A stretch of 64,000 nucleotides of DNA from an uncultured Acidobacteriia bacterium (GTDB taxonomy: Bacteria > Acidobacteriota > Terriglobia > Bryobacterales > Bryobacteraceae), in contig CAIVPR010000005.1 in the NCBI GenBank assembly GCA_903907865.1, positions 1 to 64,000 of the forward strand, in the 5' to 3' direction. The number at the start of each line of letters is the position of its first letter. Position 1 is the stretch's first letter. The notes beneath the pieces are model-generated. The model did no database searches. It was not told the origin of the DNA and saw only the letters and a list, made by a program, of their open reading frames with translations. Shown piece after piece: positions 51,971 through 60,617 of this stretch. The translations under genes were made by a program, and so were the position numbers.

Positions 51971-54900
51971 ATGAATCGGTTTCTGACACTCGTCACAGCC
52001 GCTCTTATATTCAGTTCGTCTGCGTTCTGCCAGAACGCGACAGGCACCATCGACGGCCGGGTCACCGACGCTTCCGGCGCCGCTGTCCCAGGTGCCGCCG
52101 TAACGGTCGAGAACCAGTCGACCAACGTCAAACTCAACCAGCAAACCAACTCCGAGGGCAGGTTCTACCAGCGTTACCTGGCCACCGGAAAGTACAACGT
52201 CACGGTCCAGAAGGCCGGCTTCCAAAAATACGTCCAGACGAACATCCAATTGGACGTCGAACAGACCATTTCCCTCGTTGTCCCGATGAAGGTCGGCGAA
52301 GTCACCACGACGGTCGAGGTGCAGGCCAGCGCCGCGCAGCTCTCGACCGAGTCGGCGACGGTTTCCACGGCCATCGGCACCAAGCAGATCCTCGACCTGC
52401 CGCTCGGCGGCAACCGCAATGTCCTTTCACTGGCCTCGTTGGTTCCCGGCGTCATCAGCGGCGGCGGTTCCACACCGTGGATCAGCGGCGGACGCAACGA
52501 CTACAACGACGTCACCATTGACGGCACCTCCGTCATCGTTCCCGAAAACAACGTGAGCCACCTTCAGGTCGGCTACACGCCGCTCGAGGACAGCGTTGCC
52601 GAATTCTCGGTCGTGACCAACTCGCTAGCGCCCGAATACGGTCGCACCGGCGGCGGCAGCATCAACATCGCCACCCGCACCGGGGCCAACAAGATCAACC
52701 TCGACCTGTTCGAGTTCTTCCGCAACAATGTCCTGAACGCCAACAGTTGGAGCAACATCCGCAACGGCCTGCCTCGCGGCATCGTCCGCTACAACCAGTT
52801 CGGCGGCACCGTGGGCGGCCCGGTTGTGATCCCGCACGTGTACAACGGCAAGAACAAGACGTTCTTCTTTGTCAGCGAGCAGAGTGTCCGCACCCCGAGC
52901 GCCACCGCCCCGACCGCCAGCGTGCCCTTGGACAAATGGCGTGCCGGCGATTTCAGCGGCTTCACCAACGGTGCCAGCGGCGGCGTCGGTGCCGCGGTCA
53001 CAATCTACGATCCGCTGACAGCTGCAACCAACTCGGCCTGCCCGGCCACGCAGCCTTCGTGCTTCCGGTCGGCGTTCCCCAACAACACGATCCCGTCCAG
53101 CCGCATCGACCCGGTGGCGAAGAAGCTCCTTACCTACTGGCCCTCGCCCAACAACCCGGGCGGTGTCACCAACCAAGCGCTCCAGACCAACAACTGGCGC
53201 ACCCAGGGCGTGGCGAACAACCCCGTCGACCAAATTGATGCCCGCATCGACCACAACTTCTCAGAGAAGCTGCGAGTCTTCGCCCGCGGTTCCAACCAGA
53301 CCGGCGTCAATACGGATTTCAACGCGTTCGGCAACCCCGGCACCCCCAGCGGATCGGGCCCGAATAACTACTACAACCGCAACATCACGGCCAACGCTAT
53401 CTACACCCTGACGCCGACCACGATCCTGAACTTCAACTATGGTTTCGCCCGCGCCGTCGCGCTGCGCTATCCGTTCTCGGAAGGCACCAAGCCGTCCGAC
53501 ATCGGCCTGCCTTCCAGCCTGAACGGCCTCGTGGACAACTTCGAGTTCCCGCAGATCAGCATCAGCGGCAACAACACCGGGTATAGCCTCGGCCAAGCAT
53601 CGTTTACCACCCTCCTGAACCGCCCGATGTCGCACGTCGTGCGCGGCGATGTCACCAAAATCATGGGCAAGCATACCCTGAAGGCCGGTTTCACATGGGA
53701 AAAACTGCTGGTGAACTTCACGCAGCTAGGCTCGCCGGATGGCCAGTTCAGCTTCGGCAGCGGCTACACCCAGCAGAACGCCTCGTCGGGCAGTTCAACC
53801 ACCCAAGGCCTCGGCATGGCGACCTTCCTGCTCGGCCTGCCCAGCAATAACGGCAATGACATCCAGTTCACCTACTCGGCGGCCACCTCGAGCGCCTATA
53901 TGGGCGGATACATGCAGGACGACTTCAAGGTGACGTCGAAGCTGACGCTGAACCTGGGAGTCCGCTGGGACGTCGACATCCCGCGCACCGAGCGTTACAA
54001 CCGCTTGAGTTACTTCGACCTGAACGCGCCTTCGCCACTGCAAGGCAAGGTCAAGGCCAGCGCGACCTGCCCGAACTGCGGGAATCTGGTCGGCGCGATG
54101 CGTTTCGTGGGGCAGTCCGACTCGCAATACGGTCGCCACCAAGTGCCCACCAACTGGAACGACTGGGCACCGCGCATCGGCTTCGCATGGAACGTCATGC
54201 CGAAGATGGTGATCCGCGGCGCTTACGGCATCCTGTACGCCCCGTCGGTCTTCCAGGCGGCCGGCACGTCCGGCACTTCCGGCACGGAAGGCTTCACCGG
54301 CGGCACAGCGCTCAACACCTCTATCGACAACGGTTCCACCTTCATCGCCAGCCTAAGCAACCCGTTCCCGAGCGGCATCGTGAAACCCTTGGGAGCTTCC
54401 AACGGCCCGATCAGCGGTACGTTGACCGATATCGGCGGCGGGGTCCAAGACAGCTTCTTCAACGACACCCACAACCCGATCATCCAGCAGTGGAACTTCA
54501 CCGTCCAACACCAAGTCAAGGGCGGGTGGATCATCCAGGCCGGCTATATCGGCAGCAAGGGCCAGCACCTGCCGGACGGCGAAAGCAGCATCACGTACAA
54601 CCAGTTGCCCACGTCGTTCTTCTCGCTGGGCTCGGCATTGAACGCCAATGTTGCCAACCCGTTCTATGGCATCATCCAGAACCCGACCTCGATCTACGCG
54701 CAACCGACGATCGCGGCCAGTCGGTTGCTGGACGCATATCCCCAGTATTCCGGTGTCAGTTCCTTCCGCAAGCCGGGCGCGAACTCCAACTACCACGCCG
54801 CCATCATCTCGGCCGAGCACCGGTTCAGCCACGGCCTTTCGACCTTGGTCAGCTTCACCGGCGGCAAGCTGCTGGATGACGCCTCCCAGGTCGTGACGTT

Positions 54901-55525
54901 CGTCGGCCAAGCCGGTTCGAAGCAGGACTACTACTGCCGCAAGTGCGAAAAGTCGGTCTCGTCGCAGGACGTTCCGCGTCGGTTGGTGGCCAACGCCAAC
55001 TGGGAACTGCCGTTCGGGAAGAACCGGATGTTCTTCGGCTCGGTCCCGAAGGCTGCGGACTTCATCATTGGCGGCTGGCAGATCAATGGCATCACCACCT
55101 TCCAGCGCGGCATCCCGATCGCCATTTCCAACGGCGGCAACAGCTCCGGCCTCAACAGCCCCGGCATCCGCGCCACCGACAACGGCACGAATCCGCAAAA
55201 CACGGGATCGATTGCCAACCGTCTGAACAACTACTTCAACCAGGCCGCCTTCTCGCAGACGCCGAACTTCGCGTTCGGCAACGTGGGCCGGTTCCTTCCG
55301 AATGTCCGCGGTCCGGGCAGCCACAACGTCGACTTCTCGCTGTTCAAGAACTTCCATCCCGTGGAAAAGGTGATGGTCCAGTTCCGCGCCGAGATGTTCA
55401 ACGCCACCAACTCGATCACTTGGGGCGGTCCGGGAACGACGGTCAACTCGCCGTCGACCTTCGGCATCGTCACCAGCGCCAGCGGCAACAGGACCATGCA
55501 ACTCGGCCTGAAGCTCTACTATTAA
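51971..55525 (+). CDS. TonB-dependent receptor with N-terminal carboxypeptidase-regulatory-like domain
   Basis: A 1184-residue outer-membrane protein of the Oar/Solibacter type. The start at 51971 follows GAGGAG and gives a signal peptide (FLTLVTAALIFSSSAFC). Residues about 22-110 form a CarboxypepD_reg-like domain (ATGTIDGRVTDASGAAVPGA). A TonB plug follows (about 120-260; LDLPLGGNRNVLSLASLVPG, GTSVIVPENN), then a beta-barrel to the C-terminus, which ends in RTMQLGLKLYY with a terminal aromatic residue. Acidobacteria carry many such receptors for large polymers or chelates; the substrate is unknown. The gene has its own palindrome, promoter and a strong terminator, so it is a single transcription unit. 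Confidence 0.92.
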   Translation: MNRFLTLVTAALIFSSSAFCQNATGTIDGRVTDASGAAVPGAAVTVENQSTNVKLNQQTNSEGRFYQRYLATGKYNVTVQKAGFQKYVQTNIQLDVEQTISLVVPMKVGEVTTTVEVQASAAQLSTESATVSTAIGTKQILDLPLGGNRNVLSLASLVPGVISGGGSTPWISGGRNDYNDVTIDGTSVIVPENNVSHLQVGYTPLEDSVAEFSVVTNSLAPEYGRTGGGSINIATRTGANKINLDLFEFFRNNVLNANSWSNIRNGLPRGIVRYNQFGGTVGGPVVIPHVYNGKNKTFFFVSEQSVRTPSATAPTASVPLDKWRAGDFSGFTNGASGGVGAAVTIYDPLTAATNSACPATQPSCFRSAFPNNTIPSSRIDPVAKKLLTYWPSPNNPGGVTNQALQTNNWRTQGVANNPVDQIDARIDHNFSEKLRVFARGSNQTGVNTDFNAFGNPGTPSGSGPNNYYNRNITANAIYTLTPTTILNFNYGFARAVALRYPFSEGTKPSDIGLPSSLNGLVDNFEFPQISISGNNTGYSLGQASFTTLLNRPMSHVVRGDVTKIMGKHTLKAGFTWEKLLVNFTQLGSPDGQFSFGSGYTQQNASSGSSTTQGLGMATFLLGLPSNNGNDIQFTYSAATSSAYMGGYMQDDFKVTSKLTLNLGVRWDVDIPRTERYNRLSYFDLNAPSPLQGKVKASATCPNCGNLVGAMRFVGQSDSQYGRHQVPTNWNDWAPRIGFAWNVMPKMVIRGAYGILYAPSVFQAAGTSGTSGTEGFTGGTALNTSIDNGSTFIASLSNPFPSGIVKPLGASNGPISGTLTDIGGGVQDSFFNDTHNPIIQQWNFTVQHQVKGGWIIQAGYIGSKGQHLPDGESSITYNQLPTSFFSLGSALNANVANPFYGIIQNPTSIYAQPTIAASRLLDAYPQYSGVSSFRKPGANSNYHAAIISAEHRFSHGLSTLVSFTGGKLLDDASQVVTFVGQAGSKQDYYCRKCEKSVSSQDVPRRLVANANWELPFGKNRMFFGSVPKAADFIIGGWQINGITTFQRGIPIAISNGGNSSGLNSPGIRATDNGTNPQNTGSIANRLNNYFNQAAFSQTPNFAFGNVGRFLPNVRGPGSHNVDFSLFKNFHPVEKVMVQFRAEMFNATNSITWGGPGTTVNSPSTFGIVTSASGNRTMQLGLKLYY

Positions 55526-55553
55526 CCCCCGGCAAGCCAACGGCCCGCCCAAG

Positions 55554-55584
55554 AACCGCTACCCTGACCGGGGTAGCGGTTTTT
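55554..55584 (+). terminator. Rho-independent terminator of the TonB receptor gene
   Basis: AACCGCTACCC-TGACCG-GGGTAGCGGTT makes a perfect 11-base-pair stem with a 6-base loop and runs into TTTTTGTTTT. It begins 28 bases after the receptor stop codon. Confidence 0.85.
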
Positions 55585-55631
55585 GTTTTGTGGGCGGCCT
55601 CAACCCGGTGGGGGAGTCCCCAACATGGGTT

Positions 55632-57407
55632 ATGATGAACGGAACCGTGGTCTACCGTCCGCCAGTTAGAATCGATTCCGCCGGGTCGGAGCCACCTGCT
55701 TGGATGGGCTATGCGCTAGCCTCCGGGGCCAGCGTCGGGGGGTGGTTGCTCTTCTTGGCGTCGCGCGCGGTCCTACCGAAAGAGGATGCCTTCACGCCGT
55801 TCGTGCCGGGTTTCGCCGCACTCGTCGTCAGCGCACTTTGGACCGGACGGGGACCGAACCTGCTGGCGGCGATTCTCACCACCGTCTGGTGCGTGATTGA
55901 GACCCATGCATCCCGCAAATTCGGCTTGCGGGGAGAAATACTTCGCGACGTTGTCTTCGTTTTCGCAGGGATCCTCCTGTGTGTGGTCAGCGCCAGACTG
56001 CGGCGCACCGTAGTGGATCTGTCCAGCAGCGAAGACTGGCACCGGCGGTTGGTGGAGACATCGGCTGAAGGCATCTGGGTGGTGGACGCCGAACGCCGAA
56101 TCGTCTATGCCAACCCGCGAATTGCCGAACTATTGGGCTGCGCGGTCGAAGCGATCATCGGGTCCAGGATCGAAGACTATTTCTTCGCTGACGACCAACC
56201 GGTCGAACGCATCCGGTTCCAGAACCGTCGTGCCGGAATGCGCGACCAGTTTGACCGCCGCCTCCGCCGGTCGGATGGCCGCGAACTGTGGGTGCTGCAC
56301 TCGTCCAACCCTTTTTTTGATCAGGCTGGCCAGTTGCTGGGCATACTCTCGATGATGACCGACATCACCGAGCGGAAGCTGGCCGAACAGGCGCTCAGAA
56401 GGTCCGAGGCGAAGTTCCGGGGACTGTTTGAGAACGTGCTCGAAGGAGTCTACCAGAGCACGCCCGAGGGCCGGGTGATCGCCGCCAACCCGATGCTCTT
56501 GCGGATGTTGGGATTGCGGGACCAGTCGGAATTGAACGCGGTCAGCGTTGCCACCGACCTGTACCCTGACCCTGCGGTCCGAACCAGGCTTCTGGAACAA
56601 CTCGGGAACGAAGGCTACTTACAGAATGTGGAGTACCAGCTCCGCCGGGTTGACGGAAGAATCATTACGGTCCGGGAGAACGCGCGAACGGTGCGGGACG
56701 ACGATGGCCGGATCCTCTACTACGAAGGAACATTGACGGACGTGACCGAAACGCTGCGGATGGAGGCGCAACTCCGGCATGCCCAGGCAGGGTCCGGTGC
56801 GCACGTCGCAGCGGGCTTGGCACAGGACGTCAACAATGCCGTGAAGGTCATCTCGGGCTACGCCCAACGGCTGCTTGCCGATATTCCCGGCAACCACCCG
56901 GCTCGCGAGAATGCCCTGAAGATCGCCCAGCTTGCCGAAAGCGCCGAGGGGCTGACGCGACGGTTGGCGTCCTTGGGCGGCGAGGATGCGGGTGAAACGC
57001 GATCCAGGTCGCGCGGCGAATCAATCCTGGTGGTCGACCCGGATCCTTTGTTCCGGGAATTGAGCCGGGACATGCTGGAACGCCAAGGCTACAGTGTCAC
57101 GTCTTTGGAGAGTTGGGGCGGGCATGGCGGCCAAGCGGGAATAGACTCGCGGTTTGACGTCCTGATTGCGGGCGAGAATGAAGGTGGCGACTTGGCACGC
57201 AGCCTGCGACATCGCCAACCGGACTTGAAGGTCTTGCTCATTTCGGGTTACAATGGGAAGAGTGGCATGGGTCCGTTTGGGCCATCCATGCCCCGGCAAG
57301 ACGACGGGCTCGGGCAAGACGAGAGCCCTCTCGAGGCCCGGTTGCAAAAGCCCTTTTCCGCCGATGTGCTCGGAAGGACGATCCGCCAGATGTTGGACCG
57401 TTCGTGA
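55632..57407 (+). CDS. Degenerate hybrid sensor kinase: membrane sensor, two PAS, pseudo-HisKA, pseudo-receiver
   Basis: The 591-residue protein has four N-terminal membrane helices (about 27-120, DUF4118-like) and two PAS domains (about 137-255 and 260-385; both end in typical MMTDITERK / GTLTDVTET). A stub of a HisKA domain follows, in which the usual GVAHDFNN phospho-acceptor segment reads GLAQDVNNAVKVISGYA, so the histidine is Gln. No HATPase domain is present. The C-terminal receiver (ILVVDPDPLFRELSRDMLER ... LISGYN ... QKPF) has AGENE where the phosphorylated Asp should be. Both phosphorylation sites are therefore gone. It may sense a ligand and act by protein contacts. The start is ATG 55632 or 55635. 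Confidence 0.8.
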   Translation: MMNGTVVYRPPVRIDSAGSEPPAWMGYALASGASVGGWLLFLASRAVLPKEDAFTPFVPGFAALVVSALWTGRGPNLLAAILTTVWCVIETHASRKFGLRGEILRDVVFVFAGILLCVVSARLRRTVVDLSSSEDWHRRLVETSAEGIWVVDAERRIVYANPRIAELLGCAVEAIIGSRIEDYFFADDQPVERIRFQNRRAGMRDQFDRRLRRSDGRELWVLHSSNPFFDQAGQLLGILSMMTDITERKLAEQALRRSEAKFRGLFENVLEGVYQSTPEGRVIAANPMLLRMLGLRDQSELNAVSVATDLYPDPAVRTRLLEQLGNEGYLQNVEYQLRRVDGRIITVRENARTVRDDDGRILYYEGTLTDVTETLRMEAQLRHAQAGSGAHVAAGLAQDVNNAVKVISGYAQRLLADIPGNHPARENALKIAQLAESAEGLTRRLASLGGEDAGETRSRSRGESILVVDPDPLFRELSRDMLERQGYSVTSLESWGGHGGQAGIDSRFDVLIAGENEGGDLARSLRHRQPDLKVLLISGYNGKSGMGPFGPSMPRQDDGLGQDESPLEARLQKPFSADVLGRTIRQMLDRS

Positions 57408-57490
57408 GTGGTCCGCATTGGCCCGCAGTGTTCCATCCTGCGGTGTGTTATCCTGAGAAATCATTCCTGGTAAGAGGTATCGAGAAGTAG

Positions 57491-57769
57491 ATGGCAAATC
57501 ACGTATCCGCCCTGAAGCGCGTCCGGCAAACTGAGCGGCGGACATTTTTCAACAGAATCGCCACCACCCGGCTGCGCCACCAGATTCGCTCGATGCGAAG
57601 GGCCTTGGCGGCAAAAGTCCCTGGAGATCTGCAGACGACCCTGTCGGAAACGTTCGCGTTGCTCGACAAGGCTGCGCGGAAGGGCTACATCAAGCAGGGC
57701 ACGGCTGCCCGTTACAAGAGCCGCCTTCACCTTCGCGTCAAGGCTGCCTTGGGCCAGAAGCAAGCCTAG
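57491..57769 (+). CDS. rpsT: 30S ribosomal protein S20
   Basis: A 92-residue basic helical protein that binds 16S rRNA early in small-subunit assembly. [21 protein letters not shown]-type helix residues and the C-terminal [17 protein letters not shown] block are diagnostic of bacterial S20. A normal leader is present, with GAGAAG before the ATG. It is monocistronic and followed by a strong terminator, as usual for rpsT. Confidence 0.96.
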   Translation: MANHVSALKRVRQTERRTFFNRIATTRLRHQIRSMRRALAAKVPGDLQTTLSETFALLDKAARKGYIKQGTAARYKSRLHLRVKAALGQKQA

Positions 57770-57816
57770 TCCAACAAATGGCCGCCCGTTCCGGGCCGCC
57801 GAGCAATTGCCTTTTG

Positions 57817-57855
57817 GCGCGGGCTGCGGAGTTAATCCGCGGCCCGCGCTTTTTT
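57817..57855 (+). terminator. Rho-independent terminator of rpsT
   Basis: GCGCGGGCTGCGGA-GTTAA-TCCGCGGCCCGCGC forms a near-perfect 14-base-pair stem (one mismatch) followed by TTTTTT. It begins 48 bases after the rpsT stop. Confidence 0.9.
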
Positions 57856-57897
57856 CTGTCGCCCCCATTTTGTGGCCCCAGAGTAAGCTGGTGATGA

Positions 57898-58824
57898 ATG
57901 AATATTGAAGTCCTGTTGACCGAATCCGAGATTGCGGGCGAATTCGCGGAGTCCATCGAGGCCCGCGACCTGCCGGAGAAGTTCTTCTACTGGTCGGCCC
58001 AATCGGTGTCGGCATGGCAGCGGATGGCCAAGCGCGCGGATGATTCGTTGTTCGCGACTTGGGAGTCTTTGGCCACCAAGGCCCCGGATCTGACCCGGGC
58101 ATTCGGGAAACGCGTGCCGGTGATCAGTTTTGGCGCAGGAACGGGCCTCAAGGACCGCTTCATCCTGAAGTCACTGGCCCAAGCTGGCCGCGAGGTCAAG
58201 TACTTCCCGGTCGACGCCAGCCAGTCGCTACTGGAAACGGCCTGTGCGGGTGCCGAGGACGAGGATTGCGAGGCACTGGGAATCAAGGCCGACATTTCCA
58301 GCCCGATGCACCTGATGCTGGCAGCCGACGTGAGCGAGGCGCCCCGGTTGTTCCTGATGGCGGGCAACACTCTCGGCGGCTTCGACCCGCTCGACCAGAT
58401 CAAGCATGTGGCCGAAGTCATCCAGAAGGGCGACATCCTGATTCTGGATGCGCGGCTCCACGAAGGGGACGACGTCCGTTACGATCCGTCGCCGGAGGAA
58501 CGCGAGTTCGTATTCGCGCCCTTGGCCGACGCCGGCCTGAGTCTGGAAGACGGCACGATGGAGTTCGTGGAACGCAAAGATCCGAGGCTGGACGGACTAT
58601 TGATGCTGACCCGGCGCTTCCATGCCACCAGCGATTTGAGGTTGCGGGTGGCCGGCGGCGAGTTTCCCGTGGCCCGCAGCGAACGCATCCTGCTGAATTT
58701 CCGGTATCGCTTCACCGCGGAGTCGTTCCGCTGGCTGCTTACCGAGCATGCGGGCCTGCGCGTGGTGGTGGAATTGCCGTCTGCGGACGGCCGCTACGTC
58801 ACGGCCGTCTGCATCAAAGCCTAG
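57898..58824 (+). CDS. EgtD-like SAM-dependent methyltransferase (Methyltransf_33 type)
   Basis: This 308-residue protein resembles the EgtD / Methyltransf_33 family. The SAM-binding loop is SFGAGTGLKDRFILKSL, the acidic strand end is VKYFPVDASQSLLETA, and the family's FLMAGNTLGGFDPLDQI and GDILILDARLHEGDD segments are present. EgtD methylates the histidine amino group in ergothioneine synthesis. No EgtB, EgtC or EgtE gene is nearby, and the sequence is only moderately similar, so another amino-acid or peptide substrate is possible. It converges with a small Cys-rich gene 20 bases away. Confidence 0.7.
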   Translation: MNIEVLLTESEIAGEFAESIEARDLPEKFFYWSAQSVSAWQRMAKRADDSLFATWESLATKAPDLTRAFGKRVPVISFGAGTGLKDRFILKSLAQAGREVKYFPVDASQSLLETACAGAEDEDCEALGIKADISSPMHLMLAADVSEAPRLFLMAGNTLGGFDPLDQIKHVAEVIQKGDILILDARLHEGDDVRYDPSPEEREFVFAPLADAGLSLEDGTMEFVERKDPRLDGLLMLTRRFHATSDLRLRVAGGEFPVARSERILLNFRYRFTAESFRWLLTEHAGLRVVVELPSADGRYVTAVCIKA

Positions 58825-58843
58825 TTGGCAGGCAGGGGTGGAC

Positions 58844-59122
58844 CTACATCTTGCCGTTGGTGGCGCAGCCGCCCTTGCCCTTGCAGGAGTTCTTGCCCTT
58901 GCAGCCGTTGTCGCCGCTAGCGCAGCCACCCTTGCCTTTGCATGAGTTCTGCCCCTTGCAGCCGTGCTTTTCCTTCTTGGCGTTGGTGCCGACCGAGTCG
59001 GACAACTGTCCGGCCTTGATTGACCGCGACGGGGTTGACGAGGCTGCGGCCCGCGTGATGGTTCCCTGCATGAGTCCGGCGAGGGCGGCCGCGATGGCAA
59101 GAGAGTGTTTCGGCGATTTCAT
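58844..59122 (-). CDS. Small exported protein with periodic Cys-Lys-Gly repeats (bufferin-like)
   Basis: A 92-residue protein with a Sec-type leader (HSLAIAAALAGLMQGTITRA), a Ser/Thr/Lys linker, and a C-terminal tandem repeat: GCKGQNSCKGKGGCASGDN followed by GCKGKNSCKGKGGCATNGK. Six cysteines lie at 55, 61, 67, 74, 80 and 86, a nearly perfect 6-residue period. This resembles the CKGxNxCKG style of BufA/bufferin-type copper-binding peptides, but the MNIO (bufB) and bufC partner genes are absent from the window. The start at 59122 follows GGAAG, with a TATGAT box 9 bases upstream. Function inferred only. Confidence 0.65.
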   Translation of the reverse strand: MKSPKHSLAIAAALAGLMQGTITRAAASSTPSRSIKAGQLSDSVGTNAKKEKHGCKGQNSCKGKGGCASGDNGCKGKNSCKGKGGCATNGKM

Positions 59123-59223
59123 GACGCTTCCATCATACCGGAACGGACCCGGCACGGGCTGCCGGGCTTGTGTAGTCAACGGGTTACGGAGAGTCCTTGC
59201 GTTTGCCGCCCGGCGGTATCAGA

Positions 59224-60597
59224 ATGGTCAGCAGCGCCCATGCGCAATCAGAACCAGGGGATAGTGGATCCGTGATCAAAACGGTCGCGCAAGCCGACGA
59301 CAGCCAAGTTGTTCCGTCCCACGGCGGACCGACTCCCGACGAGATCCGGTGCCAGTTGCGCTTGGTCCTGTCGAGCCCGGTATTTCACGGAAGCCGCCGT
59401 TGCCAGCAGTTCCTGGAGTATGTCTGCGACCGCCAACTCTCCGGCGAATCCGGCGGGCTGAAGGAACGGTCCATTGCGATCGAGGTGTTTGGGCGCAGCC
59501 CCCAAGGCGAAGACACCATCGTTCGGGTGGGCGCACGCGAGGTTCGAAAGCGGCTCGCCCAGTTTTACATGACGCCGGAGGGCTCGTCGTCGCTCGTCTT
59601 GATCGAGCTTCCGTCCGGCTCGTACGTTCCCGAGTTCCGCTACGTGTCGCCGCAATCGCTGGCCTCAGTGATGCCGGTTCTGGAACCGAGTGTGATCGCA
59701 GGCTCAGACCGCGTAGAGGCAGTATCCCCGAATACTCGGCGCATCAACCGGGCGTGGGTGCTTGCCGCCGCGCTGGTCGGTGTGGTCGCGATCATCTCCG
59801 CCGCGTATCTGGGCTCGGTCGGTGACGCGCGCGAGCGAGCATTTCAAGCTTTCTGGGCCCCCGTCATGCGCTCGACGGAACCCTTGCTGATCGGCGTCGG
59901 CCATCCGATTGTTTACCAACCGTCCCTGAGGGCCTCCTCGCTGGACGCCGAGCGGGCAGCAACCCGCGGCGGTCCGAAGGCTCCATACCCACAGCAGCTG
60001 CCACTTTCGCTGCCGCCCGAGGATCTCGACGGCTCCGACATGGTTCCGATCTCCAACCAGTACGTCGGTTTCGGCGACATGGTGGCTGCCAACGAAGTAT
60101 CGCAAATGCTGGCGCGGAGGTCCAGGCGGGTGAGGCTCCGGCTGGCCAACAGCATTCCCTTCGCAGACCTTCGACACTCGCAGACTTACCTGATCGGCTC
60201 ACTCAGCAACCACTGGACAATGGAGCTCGGCCAGACGTGGCGATTCCAGTTCCGCTGGACCAAGGACCATGTGGCCGCTTTCGTCGACACCCAGGCAGGT
60301 TCCTACCGCGAGTGGACGGTTCCGGCGAGCGACGACGGATCGATCGCCGAGGACTACAGCCTGATCGCGCGGGTTCCAAACTCTCCCACGGGCGGCCTCG
60401 TGATCGTGTCGGCCGGGATCAAGCAGTTTGGGACGGAGGCAGCCGGGCGGTTGTTGGCGGAACCAACGGACCTCGGGGCGATCCTCAACAAACTGCCGAA
60501 GGGCTGGGAAGACCGCAATCTGCAGATCATCCTCCACATGCGCGTCATCGGCAACACTCCGGCCCAGCCCGAGGTGGTCGCATCCCACGTCTGGTAG
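59224..60597 (+). CDS. Membrane-anchored regulator with acidobacterial winged-helix-like N-terminal domain
   Basis: A 457-residue protein. The N-terminal region (about 40-145: LRLVLSSPVFHGSRRCQQFL, LKERSIAIEVFGR, DTIVRVGAREVRKRLAQFY, LIELPSGSYVPEF) matches a DNA-binding-like domain common in Acidobacteria and often joined to TolB-like or tetratricopeptide sensors. One membrane helix (AWVLAAALVGVVAIISAAYL) follows, and then about 250 residues of extracytoplasmic sequence that I do not recognise. This is the layout of ToxR/CadC-type one-component regulators. The signal sensed is unknown. ATG 59224 was chosen over a TTG at 59197. Confidence 0.7.
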   Translation: MVSSAHAQSEPGDSGSVIKTVAQADDSQVVPSHGGPTPDEIRCQLRLVLSSPVFHGSRRCQQFLEYVCDRQLSGESGGLKERSIAIEVFGRSPQGEDTIVRVGAREVRKRLAQFYMTPEGSSSLVLIELPSGSYVPEFRYVSPQSLASVMPVLEPSVIAGSDRVEAVSPNTRRINRAWVLAAALVGVVAIISAAYLGSVGDARERAFQAFWAPVMRSTEPLLIGVGHPIVYQPSLRASSLDAERAATRGGPKAPYPQQLPLSLPPEDLDGSDMVPISNQYVGFGDMVAANEVSQMLARRSRRVRLRLANSIPFADLRHSQTYLIGSLSNHWTMELGQTWRFQFRWTKDHVAAFVDTQAGSYREWTVPASDDGSIAEDYSLIARVPNSPTGGLVIVSAGIKQFGTEAAGRLLAEPTDLGAILNKLPKGWEDRNLQIILHMRVIGNTPAQPEVVASHVW

Positions 60598-60617
60598 CTG
60601 CAGTCAATTGGCGCTGA

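Noticed and set aside
57898-58824. Calling the methyltransferase egtD
   Set aside because: Similarity is only at family level and no other ergothioneine gene is in the window.
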